A stretch of 64,000 nucleotides of DNA from Cololabis saira (Eukaryota; Chordata; Actinopteri; Beloniformes; Belonidae), in assembly GCF_033807715.1 (NCBI RefSeq), contig NC_084598.1, forward strand, positions 47,101,986 through 47,165,985. The letters run 5' to 3'. This document shows positions 35,101 through 42,487 of the stretch, piece by piece; within the stretch, counting starts at the first letter, position 1, and every line of letters begins with the position of its first letter. The translations under genes were made by a program, and so were the position numbers. The notes below the pieces were generated by a model that was not told where the DNA came from, did no database searches, and saw nothing but the letters and a program-made list of their open reading frames with translations.

Positions 35101-35892
35101 ATCTTGACTTCCCGCCGGTTGAGCTTTGCTGGGTTGCTTGCTCCTTGCTTTTGTTCCACTCCAAAGCGTTCAGCTCCTATACTCATTATGAGGGAGCACA
35201 TGGTTTGGAGTTTCTGGTCAGCATTGCCCCTCGAGATGGCTTCCAAGGTCTTGTCCACATCCTCGTCCAGCTTGGACCACTCCTTACTGTTGGCGGCAGG
35301 CCACTTCACCCGACGATGTTCTGATTTCCTGCTTGGAGGGGGAACTTGTGTTGCTTGGAGGTTCTGGGTACTGTGGGGGGACTCCGGACCCGGCTCCTCC
35401 TCCGTCTGACCAGGTTCTGCAGTCACCGCAACAGGGACTGTTGCGTCAGCTGCCGTACCTGAGCGTCGCTTCACTTGTTCCCTCTTGAGGCAGGCCATCT
35501 TAGTCTGGTGGATCTTCAGACCTCTCAGGTTTTTGCAGACCTTGCCGCATGTGCAGACTGCGCTCGTATTCCGTTGTCCATTTCCTTGGGTCATTACCAG
35601 TAAATCCGTCCGATTGGGATGCTCATCCTCCCCCCCTCTCGGGCATCCCTGGGGGTATTTTTCTGTAGGGTTCTTCGTAGCAAGTTTTGGGTGCTCCCTC
35701 TCGGGAGCTGCAGGTTGGGCGGCTAACCCTTCCTACCCCGGTTGCCGTCTCTCCGGGCTGTCCGCTGTCTCTCCAGCCGTCACCACTCTTTTCATGGACG
35801 TCATCCAGCCTTTCCTGGAGGTCACTGGCTGTGCCAGATGTGATAGACCTTGAATACACCTTACGGTGATACTTGGACACGTCATCAGTGAT
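32180..35892 (-). mobile_element. RLE-type LINE bounded by identical 50-bp direct repeats
   Basis: A single-ORF LINE on the minus strand. Identical 50-bp sequences lie at 32180-32229 and 35843-35892 (both ATAGACCTTGAATACACC to ACGTCATCAGTGAT). They are either an exceptionally long target duplication or terminal direct repeats of the element. A GC-rich 3' UTR (32230-32303) with CCCGGGGTC, and a 5' leader of about 250 bp, flank the ORF. Confidence 0.85.
32304..35594 (-). CDS. RLE LINE polyprotein (zinc finger, reverse transcriptase, restriction-like endonuclease)
   Basis: An open frame of 1096 codons. Residues 14-35 hold a Cys/His finger (C14, C16, C20, H29, C35). The central reverse transcriptase has VPGPSGVPYRVYK, RIISLLSVESKIFFKIV, LATLWLDLTNAYGSIPH (motif A) and FMDDLTVM (motif C, with Met in place of the usual Ala). 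The C-terminus has a CCHC motif (CKLCQRRGTMEHILSCC) and a restriction-like endonuclease signature (RPDMVI, then LLELTVPWEDRIDEANERK, KYAEL). This N-finger/RT/CCHC/RLE order defines the R2-like superclade (R2, NeSL, R4, HERO); I cannot resolve which. The frame is undamaged, so it may be active. Plus-strand and other minus frames here are shadows. Confidence 0.92.
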   Translation of the reverse strand: MTQGNGQRNTSAVCTCGKVCKNLRGLKIHQTKMACLKREQVKRRSGTAADATVPVAVTAEPGQTEEEPGPESPHSTQNLQATQVPPPSRKSEHRRVKWPAANSKEWSKLDEDVDKTLEAISRGNADQKLQTMCSLIMSIGAERFGVEQKQGASNPAKLNRREVKISQLRQELKSLRHQFKAAKEEERLALAELTNIIRKKLITLRRAEWHRRKGKERARKRSAFIGNPFAFTKRLLGQKRSGHLDCPVEEINHHLNTNLSDTSRDQELCPCKTLVTPPEPVTEFNVAEPTLAEVKEAVKAARSSSVPGPSGVPYRVYKQCPRILKRLWKILKVVWRRGKVAAQWRHAEGIWIPKEENSSNIEQFRIISLLSVESKIFFKIVSQRLTEFLLKNAYIDTSVQKGGVPGVPGCLEHTGVVTQLIREARESKGDLATLWLDLTNAYGSIPHKLVETALTKHHVPEKICNLIMDYYNDFSARVSSGQVTSAWYRLEKGIITGCTISVSLFSLAMNMIVKSAEVECRGPKSRSGTRQPPIRAFMDDLTVMTTSVPGCRWLLQGLEQLITWAKMSFKPAKSRSLVLKKGKVADKFRFTLGGTKIPTVTEKPVKSLGKIFDSSLKDAAAVQQTKSDLSSWLTAIDKSGLPGKFKAWMYQHGVLPRILWPLLVYEVPMTTVEALEKTISQFLRRWLGLPRSLSSIALYGHSTKLHLPFSGLTEEFKVTRSREVMMYRDSADVKVTSAGILVKTGRKWQAQEAVSRAEARLRHKTLVGTVATGRAGLGSFPKPRYDHARGKEKRQLVQEEIRAEVEEERCSRMVGMSKQGAWTRWEHAEPRRLTWAELWRAEPLRTKFLIQSVYDVLPSPANLHTWGLADTPECKLCQRRGTMEHILSCCPKALGEGRYRWRHDQVLKSLADSICTAIQYSKTQVAPKQSIAFVRAGQKAKHQPNSAGGLLASARDWQLQVDLGRQLKFPTNIATTSLRPDMVITSESTKQVVLLELTVPWEDRIDEANERKRAKYAELTTECRSNGWRARCEPVEIGCRGFAGHSLQKVLKLLGVRGLQLRRATKNILEAAEKASRWLWIRRGEPWCATWTQAGD

Positions 35893-36040
35893 AAAATAGG
35901 ATAATAAAATAAAATAAAATGAACAGATAAGATAAATATGTACAAGAAATGTGCAAAAAATGTACCAAAAATATATAAACATAAGAATGTCTGTGGATGG
36001 GGGGGATGTGTTTAGCAGCTGGAATTAAAAAGCAGGGTAG
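35893..36040. mobile_element. Older repeat fragment (part 2 of 3) and L1 target duplication
   Basis: AT-rich text (AATAAAATAAAATAAAATG) leading to AGCAGGGTAG at 36031-36040, which is repeated after the L1 poly(A) tail at 41934-41943. With the L1 removed the sequence joins smoothly to AGCAGGGTAGCTTTGGGGAC. Confidence 0.6.
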
Positions 36041-36157
36041 AGGGGCCACGTGATGCGGAGGGAGTAGGAGCGTCAGAATCGAGCTCCCGGACTAAACACG
36101 ATTTTGAACATTTCAGAGATAATTTAATGCAGCTGAAACAGTACGACCAGGGAAGTA

Positions 36158-37042
36158 ATGTCATTGCGTGAATTTTGGGCTAAGGAACCTGAAAACAGAC
36201 GAGTTTTACGACATAATTCTCGAAAAAGTCAGCCGGGAACAGCGCCCAGCGGTTCAGGCGGCATGGCGGAGGGCGAGGACACAGATGGCCTGGTGGCAAA
36301 GATAAGTGAAGGAGTATTCGCCAAACTCAGCACGAGTCTGGATATGAAACTTGACCAGATAGCCAAATCAGTGAGCTCGGTGTGCGAAAAGGTGAAAGCT
36401 GTTGAAAAAAGAGTGGAAGACGCGGAGCAGAGAATTTCCGACACAGAAGACACGGTGTCGCAACTGCAAGCTCAACTTCAGCACACCGAGGCGCGGCTGA
36501 GCGAGGCCATTAACAGGCTAGAAGACCAGGAGAACAGGTCCAGACGTAATAACATTAAAATCGTCAACCTGCCAGAACGCACTGAGGGCGCCAACGCAAA
36601 GGACTTCCTCGAGACGTGGCTGCCAAGAACCCTGAAGCTCACGGTGAAAAACGACCGGATCAAGATGGACAGGTGTCACCGCACTCCAGCGCAGCCGCGG
36701 CCGGAGGCAACGAGACCGAGGATCATATACATCCGGCTCCACAACTACGCGGACAAGCAGCTCGTCATGCAAAAGGCAAGAAGCATGGGAGAAATCCGGG
36801 AATCCGGGAACCGCATTCATCTCTTTGAAGATTTTTCACCCGCGGTGGAGAAAAGGCGACGTGAGTTTCTGGAGGCAAAAAAGTCACTCCAAGCGCTGGG
36901 GATTCCCTACAGGATGCTCTTCCCCGCTGTGCTGCGCATTGCCCATGACAACAAGGTCCAGCTCTTTAAAACTGCAGCTGAAGCACAGAGGTATGTGGAG
37001 GAGCTGCAGAAAGACAAGACGGGTGGGACAGCTGCAAGGTAA
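36158..37042 (+). CDS. L1 ORF1 protein (nucleic-acid chaperone)
   Basis: 294 codons. The N-terminal third is basic and Ser-rich; a coiled coil follows (VCEKVKAVEKRVEDAEQRIS and DTVSQLQAQLQHTEARL), then the RRM-like core introduced by RSRRNNIKIVNLPE with DRCHRTPAQPRP and RIIYIRLHNY, and the C-terminal domain (ESGNRIHLFEDFSPAVEKRR). This is the L1 ORF1p (Transposase_22-type) layout: a trimeric RNA-binding protein that forms the RNP with ORF2p and L1 RNA. Length is normal. No frame damage. Confidence 0.93.
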   Translation: MSLREFWAKEPENRRVLRHNSRKSQPGTAPSGSGGMAEGEDTDGLVAKISEGVFAKLSTSLDMKLDQIAKSVSSVCEKVKAVEKRVEDAEQRISDTEDTVSQLQAQLQHTEARLSEAINRLEDQENRSRRNNIKIVNLPERTEGANAKDFLETWLPRTLKLTVKNDRIKMDRCHRTPAQPRPEATRPRIIYIRLHNYADKQLVMQKARSMGEIRESGNRIHLFEDFSPAVEKRRREFLEAKKSLQALGIPYRMLFPAVLRIAHDNKVQLFKTAAEAQRYVEELQKDKTGGTAAR

Positions 37043-37775
37043 TCTGGAGTAATTAAGCCAACGTGTTCACCATGGTCAGGCAGCTGACACTTTTTTATAT
37101 AAAAGGAGGTTAATAGACATTATCGGTGCAGACATGGACTGTGATTATTGGAAGCTTGAGCTGATTTCTGATGATTGAACACAGTGGAGTGGGTTATTTT
37201 ACTAACATTTGTTTGTATTTACTGTGAGGAAACAGACAAAAATGGGGAAACATTTAAAAAAAATTTTTTTTTTTTTTTTTTTTTTTTAGTACATGTATGA
37301 TCCACTGCTCTTTTGGTTATTATATCCTGTGACTACAACAGTTTTATTTTATTTTGACACTGATGGTGGGGGTTTGTTTACTCCAGGTTATGTGACATAT
37401 TCCTCCTCTGTTATTTGCCTGCAGGACCAGAAAGGTAACATTTAAGTTGGTGACGATTACTGAATAATTACTATCTCTGAAAGATGTCTTTACATTATAT
37501 AGAGTCTGGGGAGCTCTATCTCATCCTACTCATGTTTGATTCGAGGTTAGATTAGGAGGCCTCACATGCGCCCTACAGATAGGTTAATGTTACAGCAGGT
37601 ATGTGTATGGTTAAAATGTTTTTTGTTGTCTAGTGTAGTTAAATGTCTGTTTTTGTTTTCCACCACCAGAAGGGAATTTCTATATAAGATAGGTAGGCTA
37701 GGGTTAGATAATACAGATGCTCAGAGCTCCATCGGAAAGACAGGGTCCATATATGACACCAGGAAAAAGTGGTAA

Positions 37776-40700
37776 ATGGTAGGTGTAAATAGCATTAAAT
37801 TCTGCACATTTAACGTAAAAGGGATCCACAATCCAATAAAGCGGAAGAAAATATTAAGCTTTCTCAAGAAGGACAAAGTACAAATTGCTTTCTTACAAGA
37901 AACCCATTTAGTGGATAAAGAGCACATGAAACTGAAAAGAGACTGGGTGGGTCAGGCCTTTTACTCATCATTCACCTCTAACAGCAGAGGAGTTGCCATT
38001 TTGATCCACAGGGCCACACCATTTGTTCTTAACACATGCAAGACAGATCCTGAGGGGAGATACGTCCTTGTCCATGGTACAATTTATGGTACACATATTA
38101 CTATGATGAACATATATGCTCCTAATCCACCGCCTCCCTCATTCTGGACTAATGTAGCAACAGTATTGGAGGAATACAAATGCCCCCTCACAGTACTGGG
38201 TGGCGACTTTAATAGCTGTTTAGACAACAAATTAGACAGGTCCACAGCAAACACACATAGACAAACAGGTACAGGTGCTCCACTAGTTAAAATGTTAGAT
38301 GATATTGATCTGAAAGATATATGGAGAACTTTAAATTCATCAGTTAGGGACTTCACGTTCTACTCTAATCCGCACAATTCGTATTCACGAATTGACTATT
38401 TCTTCATACCGCCGCAAATTATAGGACAAGTGACTGCATGCAGTATAGGATCTATTCATATTAGTGATCATGCCCCAGTCTATTTAGAATTGACCATTAG
38501 TGAGTCCACAATGGGCAGGCAAAGATGGCGATTTCCATCATATTTACTTAACGATAAGGATTTTAAAAAGAAGATGGAAGCAGAGATAAAACTATTTTTT
38601 GATATGAATGACAATAGTGAAACAAATCCTGAATTTCTTTGGGAATCTGCAAAGGCCTATATCAGAGGATTCACCATTTCATATATGTCACACCGGAAAA
38701 AATCATTGTTGCTGAAGCAAAACGAACTGGAAGCAGATTTGAAAAAGGCAGAAACGACTCATAAGTCTAATCCAACTAGAACTAACCTCATTAGAATACA
38801 AACTATTAAAGCGTCACTAAATTCAATATTGAACGAGAAGGCCTCCAGATCATTATTTTATCAAAAGCAACGACTGTACGAATATGGGAATAAACCTAGT
38901 AAATATCTGGCACGCCTAATTAATCAGAAACAAAATTATAACACAATAGCAGGGATCAGAGATGTGGGAGGGAAAAGACATTTTGATAGGAAAAACATTA
39001 ATTCGGTCTTTGTATCATTTTACAAGTCATTATATAAATCTGACAATAACGGCACTAAAGATGAACTCGACAAATTCTTTTCGAAAATTAAATTACCAAC
39101 TTTGACTGAAGAGCAACAGAAAGTTCTGGGTGAACCCATTCAGGAAAAGGAAATTTTAGAGGCAATAGCGCTAATGCGCAGTGGAAAATCTCCAGGCCCA
39201 GATGGGATGCCGGTGGAATGGTTCAAGGCTTTTAGGGACAAGCTCACTCCCTATCTGGCTAAAACCTATAACTATAGTTTTGATACAGCCCACCATCTGC
39301 CTGAAACAATGACATTAGCCAATATTAGCCTGATTCTGAAAAAAAACAAGGACTCTGAAGACCCAGCTTCTTACAGGCCTGTGTCGCTCATTAATGTAGA
39401 TGCAAAGATTTTGGCTAAGGTCTTGACTTTAAGGCTGGAACCTCTAATATCAGTATTAGTAAAACCTGACCAAACGGGCTTTATTAAAGGTAGAAGTTCC
39501 TCTAACAACATCAGGAGGCTTCTGAACATAATACAGCTGGCCAGTGATGATGATATGCATGGACTAGTGGTATCTCTAGACTCACTAAAAGCATTTGACA
39601 GGGTGGAATTGCCTTTCCTTTTTTATGCTATGGGAAAATTTGAAGTAGGCACAGGCTTTATTGACTGGGTGAAGTTGCTGTACTGCTCCCCTAAAGCGGC
39701 GGTGATTACCAACTCTTACTGCTCAGATCCATTCCCACTTGAGCGAGGTACCCGTCAAGGGTGCCCGCTGAGCCCCCTCCTGTTTGCTCTGGCCATTGAG
39801 CCTCTAGCAGAGCTCATTAGATCTACCACAACGATTAGAGGATTTAATGTTAAAGGCACAGTGCATAAAATTTCTCTGTATGCGGACGACGTCTTGCTAT
39901 ACTTAGTCGATTTACACACAACCATACCATGTCTGCTTGAATGTTTACAACAATTTGGACACATTTCAGGCTTTAAGGTTAATTTATCGAAAACGGAGGC
40001 TATGCCTATTGGTGCTTTGACGGGTTGTGCCCCACCTAGTGGATTTCCTTTTCAATGGTCACCTAAGGAGATAACATACCTTGGAATCAGAATCAGTCCC
40101 TCTCTGAAAAAACTGGTCAAGCTTAACCTTAAGCCGATCATAACACGCATTAGGGAGGACTTACACAGATGGGGAACCTTACCTGTCTCCTGGCTGGGTA
40201 GGATAAGCGTGCTCAAAATGAATATATTACCTAGGTTATTGTACCCTCTACAGATGTTGCCAAACTCAATTCCCAACAGTTTTTTCATAGACTTGGATAA
40301 AATGTTTACACAATTCCTTTGGCAAGGTAAAAAGGTAAGAATGAAAATAGGCAAACTGCAAAGAAGCAAAGAACAAGGTGGACTGGGGGTCCCAAATATG
40401 CGGTCATACCACTGGGCAGCACAACTTCGGTACATATATGAATGGGTGAATCCAGACATTACAAATACGTGGATCGATATAGAGTCTAGAAACTGTGGCC
40501 TACTGGCACTTAAGGACTGTCCATTTGTGAATTACAAAAAGGTAAAATTAGAGGTACAGAATAACTTTATTGTTTTGAATACATTGATAACATGGAACAA
40601 GATTAAGGTTTGCTTCAAACTTAAAAACCATTTTTCACTCCTGGCTCCCATATGGAGGAATCCAGATTTTCCTCCCTCATGTCAGGATCCAGTGTTTAAA

Positions 40701-41561
40701 CTCTGGCAGGAGAATGGCCTAGACCAGCTTGCTAAACTTTATGAAGGAGGAACATTGGAGTCTTTTGAGGGCTTAAAAAGTAAATATTCTTTACACCAGT
40801 CTCATTTCTATCGCTACCTGCAAATAAGACATTATATACCAAAAAACCTACATGCCCCAAATGAGTCTTTTTTGGAAAATATTCTTAAACAATCCATTCC
40901 GCAAAGATTTATCTCTCATGTTTATGAAACCTTTGGCCTAAATTCTAATTACTCTACTGATCACATCCGTAGGCAATGGCAGAGTGATATGGATTGTGAG
41001 ATAGATGAGGATGAATGGGCAGCGGTTATAAGAAATACACTCACTATTCTGAGCTGTAATGCTGATAGAGAGAGACAATTTAAAATATTACATAGACTCC
41101 ATTTTACACCACTACTGAGGAGCAGACTCGGTCTGGCCTCTCCTAACTGCCTTAAATGTGACACTGAAGTGGGCACATATGTACATATGTTTTGGAAATG
41201 TGTAAAGGTACAAAAGTTCTGGGGAGAAGTGAAGGATGAAGTGGTTACTTTGGTTGGATATGATTTAGAACTGTCACCTCTGCAGTATGTTTTGGCAGCT
41301 AAAGCAGACAGCGCAAGAAATGCCCACAATGCTAAATTGATTGGAATACTCTTGTACATAGCAAGGAAGACTATTCTCACTTTTTGGATTTCCAAGGATG
41401 CTCCGACACTGGACGATTGGTATAAGGAAGTACTGAGAGTACTCCCTCTGGAAAAACTGACCTATACCCTCCACGACAATGTCAAGGGATTTATCAAAAT
41501 ATGGCAGCCCGTTCTGGACAAAGTGGACCCCCTTGGAGTGAACTTTGGTTTACCTAGCTAA
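37776..41561 (+). CDS. L1 ORF2 protein (endonuclease/reverse transcriptase)
   Basis: 1261 codons. The endonuclease has N13 (FCTFNVKGI), E42 (FLQETH), GGDFN and ISDHAPVYLEL near residue 230. The reverse transcriptase has GKSPGPDGMPVEWFK, DPASYRPVSLINVDAKILAK, VVSLDSLKAFDRVE (motif A, Ser-Leu in place of the usual AEKAF), RGTRQGCPLSPLLFALAIEP (motif B) and YADD at residues 702-705 (motif C). A C-terminal zinc motif C1125-x2-C1128-x8-H1137-x4-C1142 follows. ORF2p nicks the target and copies L1 RNA by target-primed reverse transcription. All catalytic residues I can see are kept. Confidence 0.95.
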   Translation: MVGVNSIKFCTFNVKGIHNPIKRKKILSFLKKDKVQIAFLQETHLVDKEHMKLKRDWVGQAFYSSFTSNSRGVAILIHRATPFVLNTCKTDPEGRYVLVHGTIYGTHITMMNIYAPNPPPPSFWTNVATVLEEYKCPLTVLGGDFNSCLDNKLDRSTANTHRQTGTGAPLVKMLDDIDLKDIWRTLNSSVRDFTFYSNPHNSYSRIDYFFIPPQIIGQVTACSIGSIHISDHAPVYLELTISESTMGRQRWRFPSYLLNDKDFKKKMEAEIKLFFDMNDNSETNPEFLWESAKAYIRGFTISYMSHRKKSLLLKQNELEADLKKAETTHKSNPTRTNLIRIQTIKASLNSILNEKASRSLFYQKQRLYEYGNKPSKYLARLINQKQNYNTIAGIRDVGGKRHFDRKNINSVFVSFYKSLYKSDNNGTKDELDKFFSKIKLPTLTEEQQKVLGEPIQEKEILEAIALMRSGKSPGPDGMPVEWFKAFRDKLTPYLAKTYNYSFDTAHHLPETMTLANISLILKKNKDSEDPASYRPVSLINVDAKILAKVLTLRLEPLISVLVKPDQTGFIKGRSSSNNIRRLLNIIQLASDDDMHGLVVSLDSLKAFDRVELPFLFYAMGKFEVGTGFIDWVKLLYCSPKAAVITNSYCSDPFPLERGTRQGCPLSPLLFALAIEPLAELIRSTTTIRGFNVKGTVHKISLYADDVLLYLVDLHTTIPCLLECLQQFGHISGFKVNLSKTEAMPIGALTGCAPPSGFPFQWSPKEITYLGIRISPSLKKLVKLNLKPIITRIREDLHRWGTLPVSWLGRISVLKMNILPRLLYPLQMLPNSIPNSFFIDLDKMFTQFLWQGKKVRMKIGKLQRSKEQGGLGVPNMRSYHWAAQLRYIYEWVNPDITNTWIDIESRNCGLLALKDCPFVNYKKVKLEVQNNFIVLNTLITWNKIKVCFKLKNHFSLLAPIWRNPDFPPSCQDPVFKLWQENGLDQLAKLYEGGTLESFEGLKSKYSLHQSHFYRYLQIRHYIPKNLHAPNESFLENILKQSIPQRFISHVYETFGLNSNYSTDHIRRQWQSDMDCEIDEDEWAAVIRNTLTILSCNADRERQFKILHRLHFTPLLRSRLGLASPNCLKCDTEVGTYVHMFWKCVKVQKFWGEVKDEVVTLVGYDLELSPLQYVLAAKADSARNAHNAKLIGILLYIARKTILTFWISKDAPTLDDWYKEVLRVLPLEKLTYTLHDNVKGFIKIWQPVLDKVDPLGVNFGLPS

Positions 41562-41875
41562 CATGATGTGAAATAATTACAGCATGCCCTAACAATATCA
41601 TTATGCCAGCCTGATGGTGTGTGTTTTGTTTTGTCTAGTTTTTATTATTTCCGTATCTGTCTTACTCTGCCCCACTACTACTTTTTGTTTTGTCTTTTTT
41701 TTTTTTTTTTTCTTTTTTCCTTACTGGGGTATTATGTCTGTTTAGTGTGTCCTGCTGAGTTGTGTTCTCCCATTAAAATGTTCAATTTTGGGGAGGAAAA
41801 AAAAAAAAAAAAAGTGGTTCTATAAAAGTGCTGAACAGATATACTTGTAATGCTGTCAGAACCTCAATAAAGAGA

Positions 41876-41935
<60 letters not shown>

Positions 41936-41943
41936 CAGGGTAG

Positions 41944-42150
41944 CTTTGGGGACAAAAGTGTCTCTCCTCCTCTCAGTCCTGCAGGCGACGCAGCGCAGGC
42001 GCCTCCTGGAGGGGAGCCACTGGAATGCAGGGTGGAGTATGTGGGAGGGGTCCTTCATGATTTTAGCTGCCTGGCTGAGGGCCTGCTGGTTGAAAACCAC
42101 AGACAAAGTTCTGACCGGCAGGCCGATGCCGTATGATGCTTGACGCCCAC
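41944..42150. mobile_element. Older repeat fragment (part 3 of 3)
   Basis: CTTTGGGGACAAAAGTGTCTC through CCAGGGTGGAG-like text and CTGCCTGGCTGAGGGCCTGC, continuous with 35893-36040 before the L1 inserted. Likely a non-LTR 3' remnant. The finger 6 acceptor lies shortly after. Confidence 0.5.
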
Positions 42151-42177
42151 CTGACGGTCCTTCCTGTCCGTGTCCAG

Positions 42178-42399
42178 GTGTCCGGTTCCGGGCTGCGACA
42201 GCCTGGGCCACATCAGCGGGAAGTACGCCACCCACCGCAGCGCCTACGGGTGCCCGCTAGCCGCCCGCCGGCAGAAGGAGGGGCTTCTGAACGGGACGCC
42301 CTTCTCCTGGAAGGCCTTCAAGACCGAGGGGCCCACCTGCCCCACGCCGGGCTGCGACGGCTCCGGCCATGCTAACGGCAGCTTCCTCACGCACCGCAG
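42178..42399 (+). CDS. myt1: myt1 exon: zinc finger 6 (complete) and first part of finger 7
   Basis: The acceptor CCGTGTCCAG ends at 42177; the donor GTACCA starts at 42400. Phase 2 in and out. It encodes [60 protein letters not shown] and [13 protein letters not shown]. Finger 6 is unsplit; the HR|S intron splits finger 7. [11 protein letters not shown] and [10 protein letters not shown] are diagnostic for Myt1. The exon end with donor is tandemly duplicated at 39-bp spacing immediately downstream. Confidence 0.96.
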
Positions 42400-42487
42400 G
42401 TACCAACATGCTAACGGTAGCTTCTTCATGCACCGCAGGTACCAACATGCTAATGGTAGCTTCCTCACGCAGCGCAGGTACCAACAC
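42400..42487. repeat. 39-bp tandem copies of exon end plus donor (left part)
   Basis: Unit CATGCTAACGGTAGCTTC then CTCACGCACCGCAG|GTACCAA. Junctions at 42439 and 42478 follow the true one at 42400, spaced exactly 39 bp. A transposon interrupts the array at 42488; two more copies follow at 45246 and 45285. Because 39 is a multiple of 3, the frame stays open through the copies. Confidence 0.95.

Larger units (their letters stand above)
36041..41933 (+). mobile_element. Full-length L1 retrotransposon
   Basis: A complete 5.9-kb L1: 5' UTR of about 117 bp, ORF1 (36158-37042), a 733-bp inter-ORF region with a poly-T tract near 37260-37288, ORF2 (37776-41561), and a 3' UTR with an internal A-run, a poly(A) signal AATAAA near 41870 and a terminal poly(A) of about 53. 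AGCAGGGTAG flanks both ends as a target duplication (longer if the A run is counted). Both ORFs are open, so this copy may be retrotransposition-competent. Confidence 0.95.

Noticed and set aside
32392..35853. Plus-strand frames opposite the RLE LINE
   Set aside because: Antisense shadows of a GC-rich long ORF; none has family features.
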